64,000 nucleotides of DNA from Haliclystus octoradiatus (lineage: Eukaryota > Cnidaria > Staurozoa > Stauromedusae > Haliclystidae), in NCBI GenBank assembly GCA_916610825.1, contig OU744449.1, forward strand, positions 8,514,243-8,578,242, in the 5' to 3' direction. The notes beneath the pieces were generated by a model. It was given only the letters and a program-made list of their open reading frames with translations, had not been told where the DNA came from and ran no database searches. Position numbers and translations under genes: made by a program. Positions 45,302 through 56,636 of the stretch are shown here, in pieces (the first letter of the stretch is position 1; each line of letters begins with the position of its first letter).

Positions 45302-45382
45302 TATAATAAAAGGAGTCAAAGACTTCACAATATGAATATGTGACTATACATTGAATATGTAGCTTTGACTCCTTTTATTTTA
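45302..45382. mobile_element. Hairpin MITE, AGGAGTCAAAGACT family, copy 2
   Basis: The ends AATAAAAGGAGTCAAAGACT and AGCTTTGACTCCTTTTATTT are inverted. The loop is shorter than in the copy at 18.5 kb. Right of it, CTGTCAATTGACATCGAGCA, CTATTATTTG resembles the sequence right of copy 1. Confidence 0.7.
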
Positions 45383-45763
45383 ATTAGTTCTGTCAATTGA
45401 CATCGAGCACTATTATTTGATACTAGATATTATCTAACATTACATAAATTTAATAATATCTAACATTACATAAATATAATCATATATATGTTATATTTTC
45501 ACAGATATATAATTATTTGGATATAATTTATTTTCGTGTCTGCATTTGGAAATAAATTCACCAATTTCACTCAATATATTTTCTTTATAGCGCAAATGAT
45601 ATGGTACTTTTCGATTAGACATAGATGGTATTTTGTTTGACTTATTGCTATATGCTTTCGCTTTAGCTAGGCATGTCTATTCAAATTTGTAATTGTATTT
45701 CAAAGTGTATTTCGAAATTTCGAGCTGTTAAAATATTTGTTTGTGTTTGAATGACATCATGTG

Positions 45764-45870
45764 TTGCGTGTATCTTTATTTGAAGGCTCCCTCCGTTAAG
45801 CCGAAATAATGCTTATAAATTATATCGGCTTGACGGAGGGAACCACCAAACAAAGATACACGCTATACAT
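45764..45870. mobile_element. Small foldback element
   Basis: GTGTATCTTTATTTG, then CTCCCTCCGTTAAGCCGA pairs with TCGGCTTGACGGAGGGA and CAAAGATACAC. The flanks carry CATCATGT and ACATGAT. About 105 bases, non-coding. Confidence 0.65.
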
Positions 45871-46524
45871 GATATGCATTCACTGCTGGAACCATGTTGC
45901 TTGGGGATATTAGTCTCAGATGATCCGTTTTCATAGACAAATGATGCCCCATTTTGATAAATCGAACGCAATGGCGAAACTCACCAAATACAGAATTTTA
46001 GTAAAACATCTAAGAAATATGGAGAAAATGTGATTAATTGTAATAAGAGAGCAGCTAGGAAATTTCAAGTAGAATTATATGGTTAACTTTGCATATCGCA
46101 CATGAAATATTAGCTGTTCAAAAATTTGCACCGGGTCAGAACAAGAAATAAGGATTTTTTCAGTAAATAGCTCGCGTACTATATATGCCATGAAAGTAAT
46201 CTTGATAAGTGTTGACAACAAACATTGTGTCTGCATGAGGGCGAATTCAATTGATAAACTGTACATAAAAATTGAACATTTGTTATTAATCCGAAAAGCT
46301 AGATGTATGATACTCGTAGATATAGTACGTAGTACACTACATTTTATAAAATATTTATGATATGTTTACCTATCATCGTACATCGTATTAATCTAAATCC
46401 ATATACGTGTACCCTTATCATGTTCCGTTACCATCAATTACAGGAAATACTGCAAACCATGACTTATTCATAAGACACTCTAGTTTCTAAATTATTTATA
46501 TACTTCAACACTTATAACTATATA

Positions 46525-46697
46525 TATAGAATGAGAGTCAAAATTGAAACATGCTACGGTTACGCTACTTCAAGTTTGACACTAGAAGGTGATCATCAGG
46601 CGATTTGTTTCAACTAGTTAGCCTGATGATCACTTTCTGGCGTGAAACTTGAAGTAGCGTAACTCTAGCATGTTTCATGTTTGACTCTCATTCTATA
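46525..46697. mobile_element. Hairpin MITE with TATAGAATGAGAGTCAAA ends
   Basis: A 173-bp inverted repeat. TATAGAATGAGAGTCAAA at the left pairs with TTTGACTCTCATTCTATA at the right; the inner stem GCTACTTCAAGTTTGACAC, then GTGATCATCAGGC pairs with GCCTGATGATCAC and GTGAAACTTGAAGTAGC. Its stem resembles that of the element at 20.36 kb. Confidence 0.8.
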
Positions 46698-49600
46698 AAT
46701 GGTCTGATAATTTCATTGAGCGCTATACCAAGTACTGGTGTGGAATAATCCTACTATTAAAATTATTTTATTATTATTATTATTATTAAAGCTATATATA
46801 TACAATTATTTGAGACACAGGAAATTTTGTGACACGTGATCAGTTGATAAAATCAAGGACTTCGTACATTTTACGTTGCATACATATATCTTGATTTTAT
46901 GTTATACATTATTTTCATTAATGGATTTGTGTCTGTAGAGACTTCTGTTATTTATTTGAGGTTAATTTCACCTGAATAACATAACTGATATTGACAGTTA
47001 CGAATCTATCCAATCGTAATGAAGAACAAAAAATTGTCGCTTACCAAAACATATACACACCCCTACTTTATTAAAAATGAAATAATTGTGTCCCTTATAG
47101 CTTGTCTGAATACTCATTGGCTATTCGTCTCTGTTTTTCCATAAAACATATACTTTGATTCATATTAGATGGTTTTTGTCATCAACTTGTTGAACTTGTC
47201 GTAACATATGGAGGACTATATGATAGATTATGAATGAGCTTATAATACTATACTGTCTATACAGTGTACAAGACTGAGTAAAATATTCAATATTTTAATT
47301 ATTTTAAGTAGACAAATGACAAGTGATTTGATTTCTAGCAATAAAACAACCAACTCTCACAATTCTAACAATTTAATATCGTGAAAGTGTATGACAGTCT
47401 TTAATTGTTCATAATGGTAACCATGCAGTCATAAATATGAAAACAAAATTAAAAATAAATCATATTATATTGCTACATTTGGCAATATTAATAATTGACA
47501 TTTTTGTAACTTCTTACAGCATATTATTTACTAATTTACAGATAGAATATTATCTACTGTATAAAATTTATTTTAACTCTATATCGCTAGAAAAGACATT
47601 TGAAATCGGCTGGGTCGTAATAAGAAAGTCTGGCTTGGAATGAAAAGAAATCGACTTTATAAAAAGATAAGGAAATTATTCTTAAAAGGATCTATTTAGT
47701 CTCCTTCCTATGTATAATAAACATCACGACAATGTAGATTAAAAATATGTGAAATAAAATAAGTAACAGGTGTTAATCATTTAAAAAATATGTTTATTTC
47801 ATGAATGTATACAAAGAATATGTTCTTCAAAACAAGTATTATGTTAGAAACAAAACAATAGCAATGTCCTTAAAGGTGTCCAGACTTATAACTCAAAATA
47901 GAATTAGTACAAATGAAAACAACACTCTATCGAATGAATGCAGGAAAGAAGAATGATTACATTATATAGTATTTATTATATTTAGATTTAAGGTCGATGA
48001 CAGCATGCTGCATTCAGTCACAACAACGCGTGTACTTTAGGAAGATATTCAAAGTTAATGATTCATCATAGAATTTGATAGCTGATGATCCAATCATAGA
48101 AACTCACTCCAACCTATTAGAAAATGTTTTATCTTGCACTTTGTGCTTAAAGCCCGGGTTTTCTATCACAAAGAATAAAATGAACGGACGTACAAATGCA
48201 ACTTGAAATTACACAGACATTTCTGACATCAAACGAAAATAAGTGGAAATTTTAAAATAATTCCATTTTCATTGCCCTTATGAAAAATAAACATGAAAGG
48301 TCGTGTACTTGACGATTATACAAAACAAATCTCGACTGTTATTTTCTTTTCCACGTGTCGCGTTCAGTACACACCTATGCTGGTTCAGCTGTTGGATAAT
48401 CTGAACATAATTGAAACAAACATATTGTCAGCTACATAAAAGTATTGTATGCATGCTGCTTTAAGGAACAAAATGTCGTTAATTAGAATATTGTTGAAAA
48501 TGGATGTGCATATTAATTCGACGGACCAAACAAATACACACATTTTGAACAGATTAATCATTATAACTGCTCAACCAACAATCTCATATCAAACAAAGAC
48601 TATGTAAGATGTATATTTGTATATGATATGGCAGAAAATACAGAATAAAATGAATTTAAAATATACACAACAGTGAGAAGTGCGGAATTGCACTACTTAA
48701 TAAAGATTGGATATAAATAATGACTATAATTGAAAAACAATTTGTTTCTTACCTGCTAAAGTAAAATAGTGCTTGTTTGCTCGTTTGGATATATTCATGT
48801 ATAGATTTTATTCTAGCAATTTCTAAACTAGATAAAAAAAATGTTTAAATTGATGATAATCATTTGAAACAAAACAACTCTTTAAGAGGTCACATAAAAA
48901 TACACATTGCTCAAATGTTATATAATAACATTTCAAAACGACAATAAGGAAATACACCATAAAGTTCGCATTATTTGGAAACACCAAACACTTTTAATGC
49001 TGATAACCTCTTGTTTCTATTATTGTAAGTACAAAAGAGGCTGTGAATATTCTTCATAACAGCTGTTAAGTTTTCTGACTTTTCTAATCATACGTGAATG
49101 CTTTACGACGATTATATCTTGCATTTGTTGTCATTGGTTAACAAAATAGACAGCCTTTTAAGATAATCAATAGAATTAATGATGACCTTATGCCTAACAG
49201 GTGTAAGATCCCTCTATTTCAACTTTTAACTTTTGTTGTTCTTTTGAAAGTTAAATCTGAAAAGTTGAAGTGAAAAATCTATTCCTTATATTTTTATATA
49301 TTTTCCTATCACTTACCTCAATTAAGCATTATATCAATCTTAAACTGGCATCTTGAGTATAATCTTTAATCCTATTTGTTATAGTGTTTTGAAAAAGTAG
49401 CTAAGCTTCTGGCGTCTATAGAATTGTAAAGATCAAATTGATAAGGGAAAATCTCTCTGATTAGAAAGGCTGTCCTTAGAACATTGGGACTGAAGCGAGA
49501 TAGTAATAAATATATGCTGATATACGAGCAGAGGAAGGAGAATAGAAAACACTTGATTTTGCGGGCACATGCACAGCGGTTTGTATATAATAACATGCTC

Positions 49601-50216
49601 GTATCAAAATCCTACGAATCATGCAACTTGATATACCAACTTTAGCAAATTAGCAGAAAGAAGCTGCAACGGAAAAATCAAAAAGTGCGAATATCACGTC
49701 ATTATTTTCCCCGGGATTGGCAGCGTATAAAATATATGTTGATCGTTTTGTGAGATTGTATATATAGTTAATCACATAAGGCTTCCTGGTTATATAAAAT
49801 TAGTCTATGTACTTCATTCCTTCAGTAATATACAATCGCACAATCTTCAATTTACATGTCTGGTTGTTCTTGTTGTAAATAATTAACAATGCAGGAAATA
49901 CAGTTTCTAAAAGATTACGTCATGATCGAATGTAATTCTGCAATTTGATTGGTTGGTCCATGTGTTTGGAAATTGTAGGATAAACGTTTTTCAAAATTGC
50001 TCAAAGCGGAAGAAGAATAGGGAACTTAAATGTATTACTAAAGAAATAATATTAACAATGTCAAAGCTGTCTCTATTTGAGAAAGACTAAGCTGTTTTGA
50101 AGTTTTAATTTTATCCAACGATGTTTCAGTAAGTAAAAACATTGAATTTTAATTGGATTTTAACAATATTGACCTTCCACATTATAAATAAACTTGATTA
50201 GAAAAGTTTGTTTTAC
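46698..50216. other. AT-rich intergenic stretch
   Basis: A short ATT repeat near 46770-46787 and scattered short repeats only. No coding exon, RNA gene or transposon end could be supported. Confidence 0.5.
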
Positions 50217-50384
50217 TTTAGAAAAGGGTTACAAGACGCTTGTAAGTGTTTATATTCATATTTACTATGATCGGAAAAGCTGGAAGACACCCATGAAGTG
50301 TTGAAAGGACTCACTTCCGGCTTGTGCTTTCAACAAACATTCGTAAATATGAATACAACACGGCAAGTGCGTGGTAACCCTTGA
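50217..50384. mobile_element. Hairpin MITE, AAAGGGTTACC family, copy 2
   Basis: The ends TTTAGAAAAGGGTTAC and GTGGTAACCCTT are inverted; TTATATTCATATTTAC pairs with GTAAATATGAATAC. It is more diverged than the copy at 24.9 kb. Confidence 0.75.
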
Positions 50385-50804
50385 ATATACTCATATATAC
50401 ACGAGTAATGAAAAATACTTTCAGCAAGAATGAATTTTCACAAGCTCTGGTGGTATAATATTAGTCTTCATTAAAAGTCTTTCTAGGAGTGCTGTTTCAA
50501 AAAGCAGATAATCAACTGACCAGTTCCATCCATAAAATTTGGTAATACAGGTTTGATGCTGCACTATCAATGAAACATATAGATTATCGATGCAAAATAG
50601 AACTTTTAAAGATACTACAAAATTCCGCATTTCAACTGTGTTCGATTAAAGAATTTTTAATTTAAAATGTAAAACAGTATTATTAAGATTACTTAATATC
50701 CAGTTAGCCATTAAAACATTTTTAGCATTTTTAGCATTTACAACCAATTAATTGCATTTCATGCATTTTTCTACAGCATTTGAGTGGCCTCACATTCTTT
50801 GAAT

Positions 50805-51095
50805 GACTCTGCAATGGATGAATAGTAGTACGATTCCACAGAATGGATGACTCCAACACGTATATGACTCCACACAACGGATGGATTCACAACTCCACAA
50901 GTATAAATCGTGATGGATGACTCAAGCAGTATGACTCCACTCCAAACAATGAATGACTATTAGCAGTGTTTTTCAACAACATAATGGATGAACTCAAGCT
51001 TTTGACTTTAAAAATGGGCGAATACACCAGCAATGTATCCACACAACGGAGGACTCCATCCGTATGACCCCACAGAATGGATGATTTCACAAATT
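50805..51095. repeat. Degenerate array around ATGGATGACTCCACA
   Basis: Units such as AATGGATGACTCCAAC, GTATGACTCCAC and AACGGATGGATTCAC recur irregularly about every 20-35 bases. It ends about 100 bases before the large transposon. Confidence 0.55.
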
Positions 51096-51198
51096 AGAAC
51101 TGGACAGTCAGTGCGTAGGAAGTACATCACATACATATTTATAAAATTTCAACATATTACTATCAATTATCATCTCGGTGCGAAACCGCTATTAACTG

Positions 51199-51204
51199 CT
51201 ATTA
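51199..51204. other. Target-site duplication, left (CTATTA)
   Basis: CTATTA directly precedes the left end TACGGTGGCC of the transposon and is repeated exactly at 56631-56636. Confidence 0.85.
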
Positions 51205-51234
51205 TACGGTGGCCCACAACTGCCACTTACAACA

Positions 51235-51462
51235 ACTTCACTTGCCTGCCACATTAACTTCACTTGCCTGCCACATTAACTTTACTTGCCTGCCACAATA
51301 GGAAAATCATGCAGCATTAACTTTACTTGCCTGCCACAATAAGAAAATCATGCAGCATTAACTTTACTTGCCTGCCACAACAAAAACATGAATTACAACA
51401 ACTTCACTTGCCTGCCGCATTAAGAACTTACATTACAACAACTTCACTTGCCTGCCACATTA
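51235..51462. repeat. Subterminal tandem repeats, left arm
   Basis: Seven copies of a unit around CTTCACTTGCCTGCCACATT, spaced 20-43 bases. Some units are separated by an inserted AAATCATGCAGCATTAA. Such subterminal repeats are typical transposase binding sites. The 71-residue reading frame here is only the repeat translated. Confidence 0.85.
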
Positions 51463-52340
51463 AAAACTTACATTACGGAAGTGTTGCATTTATTACGGAA
51501 GTATATTCTTCTACGCGTCCGTTTGAAAACGAGATGCTGTGAAGAAATTTTCTATTCTGAGCCTCGGAATTCGGATAAAAAACATGGCCGCTGATTGTCT
51601 ATTATTTTAGTCGATGCAGTTTTCTGTATTTAATAAACTGTGACTGAATGTTATAACAACTCAAAGATAATCAATAACAACCAGGTAAAGCCATCATCTG
51701 TTTAATTGCCTAGCAATTGAACTTGCATGTTTTTTTTGTTATAATTGCAAATCAGTGAAGACAGACAGTGAAGCATAAATTAATCAGATTATCCTGTTAT
51801 CCATGTAGGCTAGACTTTGTATAATGTACATCCACCCTCTCCCTGATCAACTGCTGTTAATATGCTTGCAGATGACTATTTACATTCACCTTGATACACT
51901 AGTTTGTCATTATTAGGGCTCCGTAGTGCAGAGAACAGTCCCATTATTTCATGATTATATATTCATAAGAAAATATATAGTACATTCACGGCCAAGTGTT
52001 ACACGTTCTTGTATTGGAATAATCAATTAATTAACATGGTAATGTGTATGAACTGATAATGACTAATAATTTATTATTTCAAAGTTAATAAGTGTATACA
52101 AGTCACATGTTGCAATTATTCAATACCAATTTAATATAATTTTTTGTAAGACTTGGTAAATATAACAATCAAATCAAGCTATTCGGCACGAAGGAATCTT
52201 GTAATGGCCGAGTTTGCCAAGGGACTCATACAATTTGGGCAGCTTGATGATTTGAAACCGAAGAAAGAAAGCTTGAAATCACTGTTTGGTTTGTACTGCC
52301 AAAAGTGAACTATCACAAATAAAAATATATAAATTATGGC

Positions 52341-53107
52341 CTACCAAATGCCTGTGCATTGAAATATGCTGTCACAAAAATATCTTTGAATTGATTGTAT
52401 GTTTTTCATATGCTGTAGTTGCAACGATATGGGCTTTTCACAGGCGCTGACCAGTGGATGGCATATTGTATGGGCCGTATCTCCTGTACAGTCATGATTG
52501 AAACTGACCATGATGCTCTGAGATGTTTTGTTCCGTGGGACGTGCCGTGTTCCTGTCACCCATCCCAATAGTCCTGCTGATGTGGCTTCTACAGTTACCG
52601 TTTTTTGTTCTGATTCTGAAGTGTCAACATCCATTGGCTCAGATTCTGCTGCCGGTGTGTCTTCGTAAACATATGCAACTTGTCTCGATGGTATACTGCA
52701 GACTCCTCCAATGTACGTTTTGTAGATACAGGAGAAGGAGATGAATAACATGGTTGCAGAATAGATAATATGTAAATGACAGTTGGCTCAAATTGATCCT
52801 TCCCTTTTGGGAGTAGAAACAGTGATTTGAATCTTTCTTCTTCGGTTTCAGATCATCAAGCAGCCCAAATTGTGTGGGTCCCTTGACAAACTCAGCCATC
52901 ACCAGACTCCTTCGTGCCGAAAAGCTTGGTTTGATCGTTTCCGCTATCGCCTTCTTATTCGATTCTGCTATGACTCATGTGTAGCCATGCTCCATTATTT
53001 CATCCATTCTGTTCTTCATATCATCCATTATCTCACTAAGAATATGTTTTTCTTTCTCTGCCAGGGCTTTGTCATCAACATCTGTCACTGGAAATGGCTC
53101 GAAAATA
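52341..53107 (-). pseudogene. HECT-like frame, left-arm copy, partial
   Basis: Minus-strand copy of the 3' part of the HECT-like gene. It contains the same EPMDVDTSESEQK linker and GTRHVP...IMVSFNHDC...TAHTIC end. Here the codon that is TAA in the right copy is serine. The N-terminal part is missing because the arm stops at 53107, where the transposase begins. Confidence 0.65.
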
Positions 53108-53760
53108 GCACCTCACTTAGGAGGGCGCATGAGCTCAAGCGACGAGTATATACCAGCCCTGGCCCAAACTATGCCTGGCACTGTGATGACTATGATAAAT
53201 TAAAACCTTTTGGGTTTCCTATCCATGGTTGTATTGATGGCTGGAGCAGGAAGGTGTTATGGCTTAACGTCACACGATCCAACAATTCACCGCAAGTTGT
53301 AGCACAGTTTTACCTAGATGCAATCAAAAGGTTAGGTGTACTCCAATGAAGTTAACAGATTCGGGAACAGAAAATGGTATTGCTGCAAGAGTACAGTGGA
53401 TCAATTTCTTTACGAATCTTGAAGAGCAAGACATATATAACAGAGCTGATGACATGCAAGCCAGCTGATACAGCGACATTGGAATACGCATTACATAAGA
53501 CATTCCAAGTATCAAACTATTGCTGGCAGACCTGATGCATCGTACAATCTTCCTGAGCAATCAGGTGGACTGCCAAAGAGTATCCGAGTATCGATAACAT
53601 TGCTTTTTGTAAAACCCAGGTACTGGAGCCGCTTCAAGAGGATGAATATGAAGAGTATTTTACTTATGCAATGAACGAAAGCCAGGAGAACTCTGCCCAT
53701 GATTGGAAAACAGGATTGGAATTATACAAAAAGTTAATGGGATTCGCCAGAAATGACGGG
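53108..53760 (+). pseudogene. Transposase (rve/DDE integrase type), truncated and frameshifted
   Basis: It begins abruptly at the arm junction: RAHELKRRVYTSPGPNYAWH, then CDDYDKLKPFGFPIHGCIDG and WSRKVLWLN. This is the catalytic core of a family with GPNYxWHxDGYDKLKPFGFxIHGCIDG that I recognise from invertebrate and fish transposons. A frameshift near 53335-53345 precedes DSGTENGIAARVQ, which carries the second acidic residue. Later pieces (GRPDASYNLPEQSGGLPK; EDEYEEYFTYAM; GLELYKKLMGFA) continue with stops between. The usual N-terminal DNA-binding part is absent. It cannot encode active enzyme. Confidence 0.75.
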
Positions 53761-54037
53761 TAGTATTCCTCATCATTCAATCAATTTATATATTGTTTAA
53801 GATTTCTACATAAATTTGCAATAGCATTTATAGATTTATAGTCGGTATAAATTTTACTAAAAACTGAGACTGTGAAGCAATACAATTCATATGAATATAG
53901 ACTTGCAATTAATTAAAGTAATGACCACTACACATTTTCTCATCATCGGATCACCAGTCATATAGATTTAATATACAATTTAAAAAATTTCTACTGTTTC
54001 ATTGTAATGTGATGTGCTTATCATATACTACGTACAC

Positions 54038-54125
54038 GCAGGGTAACCCCCAAATGATGGCCATACTGGGACGTGTCATTTTTTTGGGTCCATTTCCAGG
54101 TGAGAGATACCACAGACTAAATATT
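54038..54125. repeat. Fragment related to the 14.58-kb MITE
   Basis: GGGTAACCCCC, then GGCCATACTGGGACG and TTTTTTTGGGTCCA resemble the left end of the element at 14583 (GGGGTAACTTCC, TATACTGGGACG). It lies in the centre of the large transposon, so it is a nested scrap or shared module. Confidence 0.4.
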
Positions 54126-54480
54126 GCTCCCAAAATAACTTGAGGCCAAACCATTTTGTGATTAATTCTCGTAAGTATAGTTGTTGCTGTTGTATTTTAT
54201 GTAAGGATCAGGAGCAGCTGGACTAGGATACAAATCCTTTGAATTCCAAAAAATATCAAAGTAGATAACTTTTCGGATAATCATACATAAAGGTTCAGAG
54301 GTTTGATTTCATCTTTCTTTTTAAAAACTTTTTGTGACTTGATAGCGAAGCTCGAAATATTTAGGGCGCGGAGCAAATTTTTCTAGTGAATGATCAGTAA
54401 TTACGGTGCGTTCCCCCATGACGTGACATAACATTCAGCTCGACATTGGCAGTTTGTTTGTTTGTATGGATGTCTACAAC

Positions 54481-55498
54481 TAGCCTCCTTTCCAAGAGCA
54501 AGGAATCACTGTCAAGGCTGTCAAGTATTTTGGTGAAGCTGGTATTGATCAAGCAGCCATGGGCAAAGAGTTCATGAGCTCTTGTATATTAAAAATCAGA
54601 GAAGAGCTCTTTAAAATACCATTCTTCTCGATGACATACATTCAGTAATAGAACCTATCAGACGTGTGGAGAAGTTGTGGCAGTTTGTCTTGCACATGGT
54701 GGTCCACCGGAGCAGTTCATGGACGATGTAGCATATAACTGTATTTTCGAGCCATGTCCAGTGACAGATGGTGATGACGAAGCCCTGGCAGAGAAAGAAA
54801 AACAAATTCTTAGTGAGATAATGGATGGTATGAAGAACAGAATTGATGAAATAATGGAGCATAGGGAGTCATAGCAGAATCGAACAAGAAGGCGATAGCG
54901 GAAACGATTAAATCAAGCTGTTCGGCACGAAGGTGATGGCTGAGTTTGCCAAGGGACTCACACAATGCCCAAATTGCTTGATGATCTGAAACCGAAGAAA
55001 GAAAGATTCAAACCACTGTTTCTACTGCCAAAAAGGGAACCATCAATTTGAGCCAACTGTCATTTACATATTATCTATTCTGCAACCATGTTATTCATCT
55101 CCTTCTCCTGTATCTACAAAACGTACATTGGAGGAGTCTGCAGTATACCATCGAGACAAGTTGCATATGTTTACGAAGACACACCGGCAGCAGAATCTGA
55201 GCCAATGGATGTTGACACTTCAGAATAAGAACAAAAAATGGTAACTGTAGAAGCCACGTCAGCAGGACTATTGGGAGGGCTGACAGGAACACGGCACGTC
55301 CCACAGAACAAAACATCTCAGAGCATCATGGTCAGTTTCAATCATGACTGTACAGGAGATACGGCCCATACAATATGCTACCCACTGGTCAGCGCCTGTG
55401 AAAAGCCCATATCGTTGCAACTACAGCATATGAAAAACATACAATCAATTCAAAGATATTTTTGTGACAGCATACTTCAATGCACAGGCATTTGGTAG
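54481..55498 (+). pseudogene. HECT E3-ligase-like frame, right-arm copy
   Basis: Pieces align in order with the HECT-type domain of the G2E3-like proteins common in cnidarians and fish. They are VKAVKYFGEAGIDQ..GKEF, VAVCLAHGGPPEQF, AEKEKQILSEIMDG, then MAEFAKG..QFGLLDDLKPK, and finally GLLGGLTGTRHVP, IMVSFNHDC and TAHTIC near the C-terminus, ending TAG at 55496. In HECT proteins the cysteine near the C-terminus accepts ubiquitin; here TAHTIC has an extra residue before the cysteine. Stops (near 54872 and 55228) and frameshifts interrupt it. The first part (54481-54741) lies in the centre, the rest in the arm. Homology is by eye. Confidence 0.55.
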
Positions 55499-56630
55499 GC
55501 CATAATTTATATATTTTTATTTGTGATAGTTCACTTTTGGCAGTACAAACCAAACAGTGATTTCAAGCTTTCTTTCTTCGGTTTCAAATCATCAAGCTGC
55601 CCAAATTGTATGAGTCCATTGGCAAACTCGGCCATTACAAGATTCCTTCGTGCCGAATAGCTTGATTTGATTGTTATATTTACCAAGTCTTACAAAAAAT
55701 TATATTAAATTTGTATTGAATAATTGCAACAAGTGACTTGTATACACTTATTAACTTTGAAATAATAAATTATTAGTCATTATCAGTTCATACATATTAC
55801 CATGTTAATTAATTGATTATTCCAATACAAGAACGTGTAACACTTGGCCGTGAATGTACTATATATTTTCTTATGAATATATAATCATGAAATAATGGGA
55901 CTGTTCTCTGCACTACGGAGCCCTAATAATGACTAACTAGTGTATCAAGGTGAATGTAAATAGTCATCTGCAAGCATATTAACAGCAGTTGATCAGGGAG
56001 AGGGTGGATGTACATTATACAAAGTCTAGCCTACATGGATAACAGGATAATCTGATTAATTTATGCTTCACTGTCTGTCTTCACTGATTTGCAATTATAA
56101 CAAAAAAAACATGCAAGTTCCTAGGCGATTAAACAGATGATGGCTTTACCTGGTTGTTATTGATTATCTTTGAGTTGTTATAACATTCAGTCACAGTTTA
56201 TATTTATACAGAAAACTGCATCGACTAAAATAATAGACAATCAGCGGCCATGTTTTTTATCCGAATTCCGAGGCTCAGAATAGAAAATTTCTTCACAGCA
56301 TCTCGTTTTCAAACGGACGCGTGGAAGAATATACTTCCGTAATAAATGCAACACTTCCGTAATGTAAGTTTTTAATGTGGCAGGCAAGTGAAGTTGTTGT
56401 AATGTAAGTTCTTAATGTGGCAGGCAAGTGAAGTTGTTGTAATTCATGTTTTTGTTGTGGCAGGCAAGTAAAGTTAATGCTGCATGATTTTCTTATTGTG
56501 GCAGGCAAGTAAAGTTAATGCTGCATGATTTTCTTATTGTGGCAGGCAAGTAAAGTTAATGTGGCAGGCAAGTGAAGTTAATGTGGCAGGCAAGTGAAGT
56601 TGTTGTAAGTGGCAGTTGTGGGCCACCGTA
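54742..56630 (-). repeat. Right inverted arm of the transposon
   Basis: 1889 bases, mirror of the left arm, containing most of the HECT-like frame and the subterminal repeats. It lacks an insertion or two relative to the left arm (1903 bases). Confidence 0.85.
56373..56601. repeat. Subterminal tandem repeats, right arm
   Basis: Mirror of the left array: units around AATGTGGCAGGCAAGTGAAG. Copy number and spacer pattern match the left array. Confidence 0.85.
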
Positions 56631-56636
56631 CTATTA
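56631..56636. other. Target-site duplication, right (CTATTA)
   Basis: Directly follows the right end GGCCACCGTA and is identical to the left duplication. Confidence 0.85.

Larger units (their letters stand above)
51205..53107 (+). repeat. Left inverted arm of the transposon
   Basis: Pairs with 54742-56630 reversed. In one 85-residue coding comparison (52341-52595 against 55244-55498) five residues differ. The arm ends inside GGCTCGAAAATA; sequence beyond that has no counterpart. Confidence 0.85.
51205..56630. mobile_element. Foldback transposon with 1.9-kb inverted arms, transposase and HECT-like cargo
   Basis: A 5426-bp element with ends TACGGTGGCC and GGCCACCGTA, flanked by a perfect 6-bp duplication. 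The left arm (51205-53107) is the inverted copy of the right arm (54742-56630), with scattered substitutions and small indels. The 1.6-kb centre has a truncated rve-type transposase on the plus strand (53108-53760), a MITE scrap near 54040 and the first part of a HECT-like frame. The arms hold the rest of that frame and a tandem of GGCAGGCAAG/CTTGCCTGCC repeats next to each end. Both ends come from what looks like the same (right) terminus. A 6-bp duplication and this transposase type recall the eukaryotic IS3-like (IS3EU) group, from memory and unconfirmed. Confidence 0.85.

Noticed and set aside
51327..51542. 71-residue frame (and its mirror at 56293-56508)
   Set aside because: Encoded by the subterminal tandem repeats; the two are the same sequence seen on the two arms.
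52870..53107. N-terminal 79 residues of the frame leading into the transposase
   Set aside because: This part is the antisense strand of the HECT-like arm. The transposase proper starts only at 53108.
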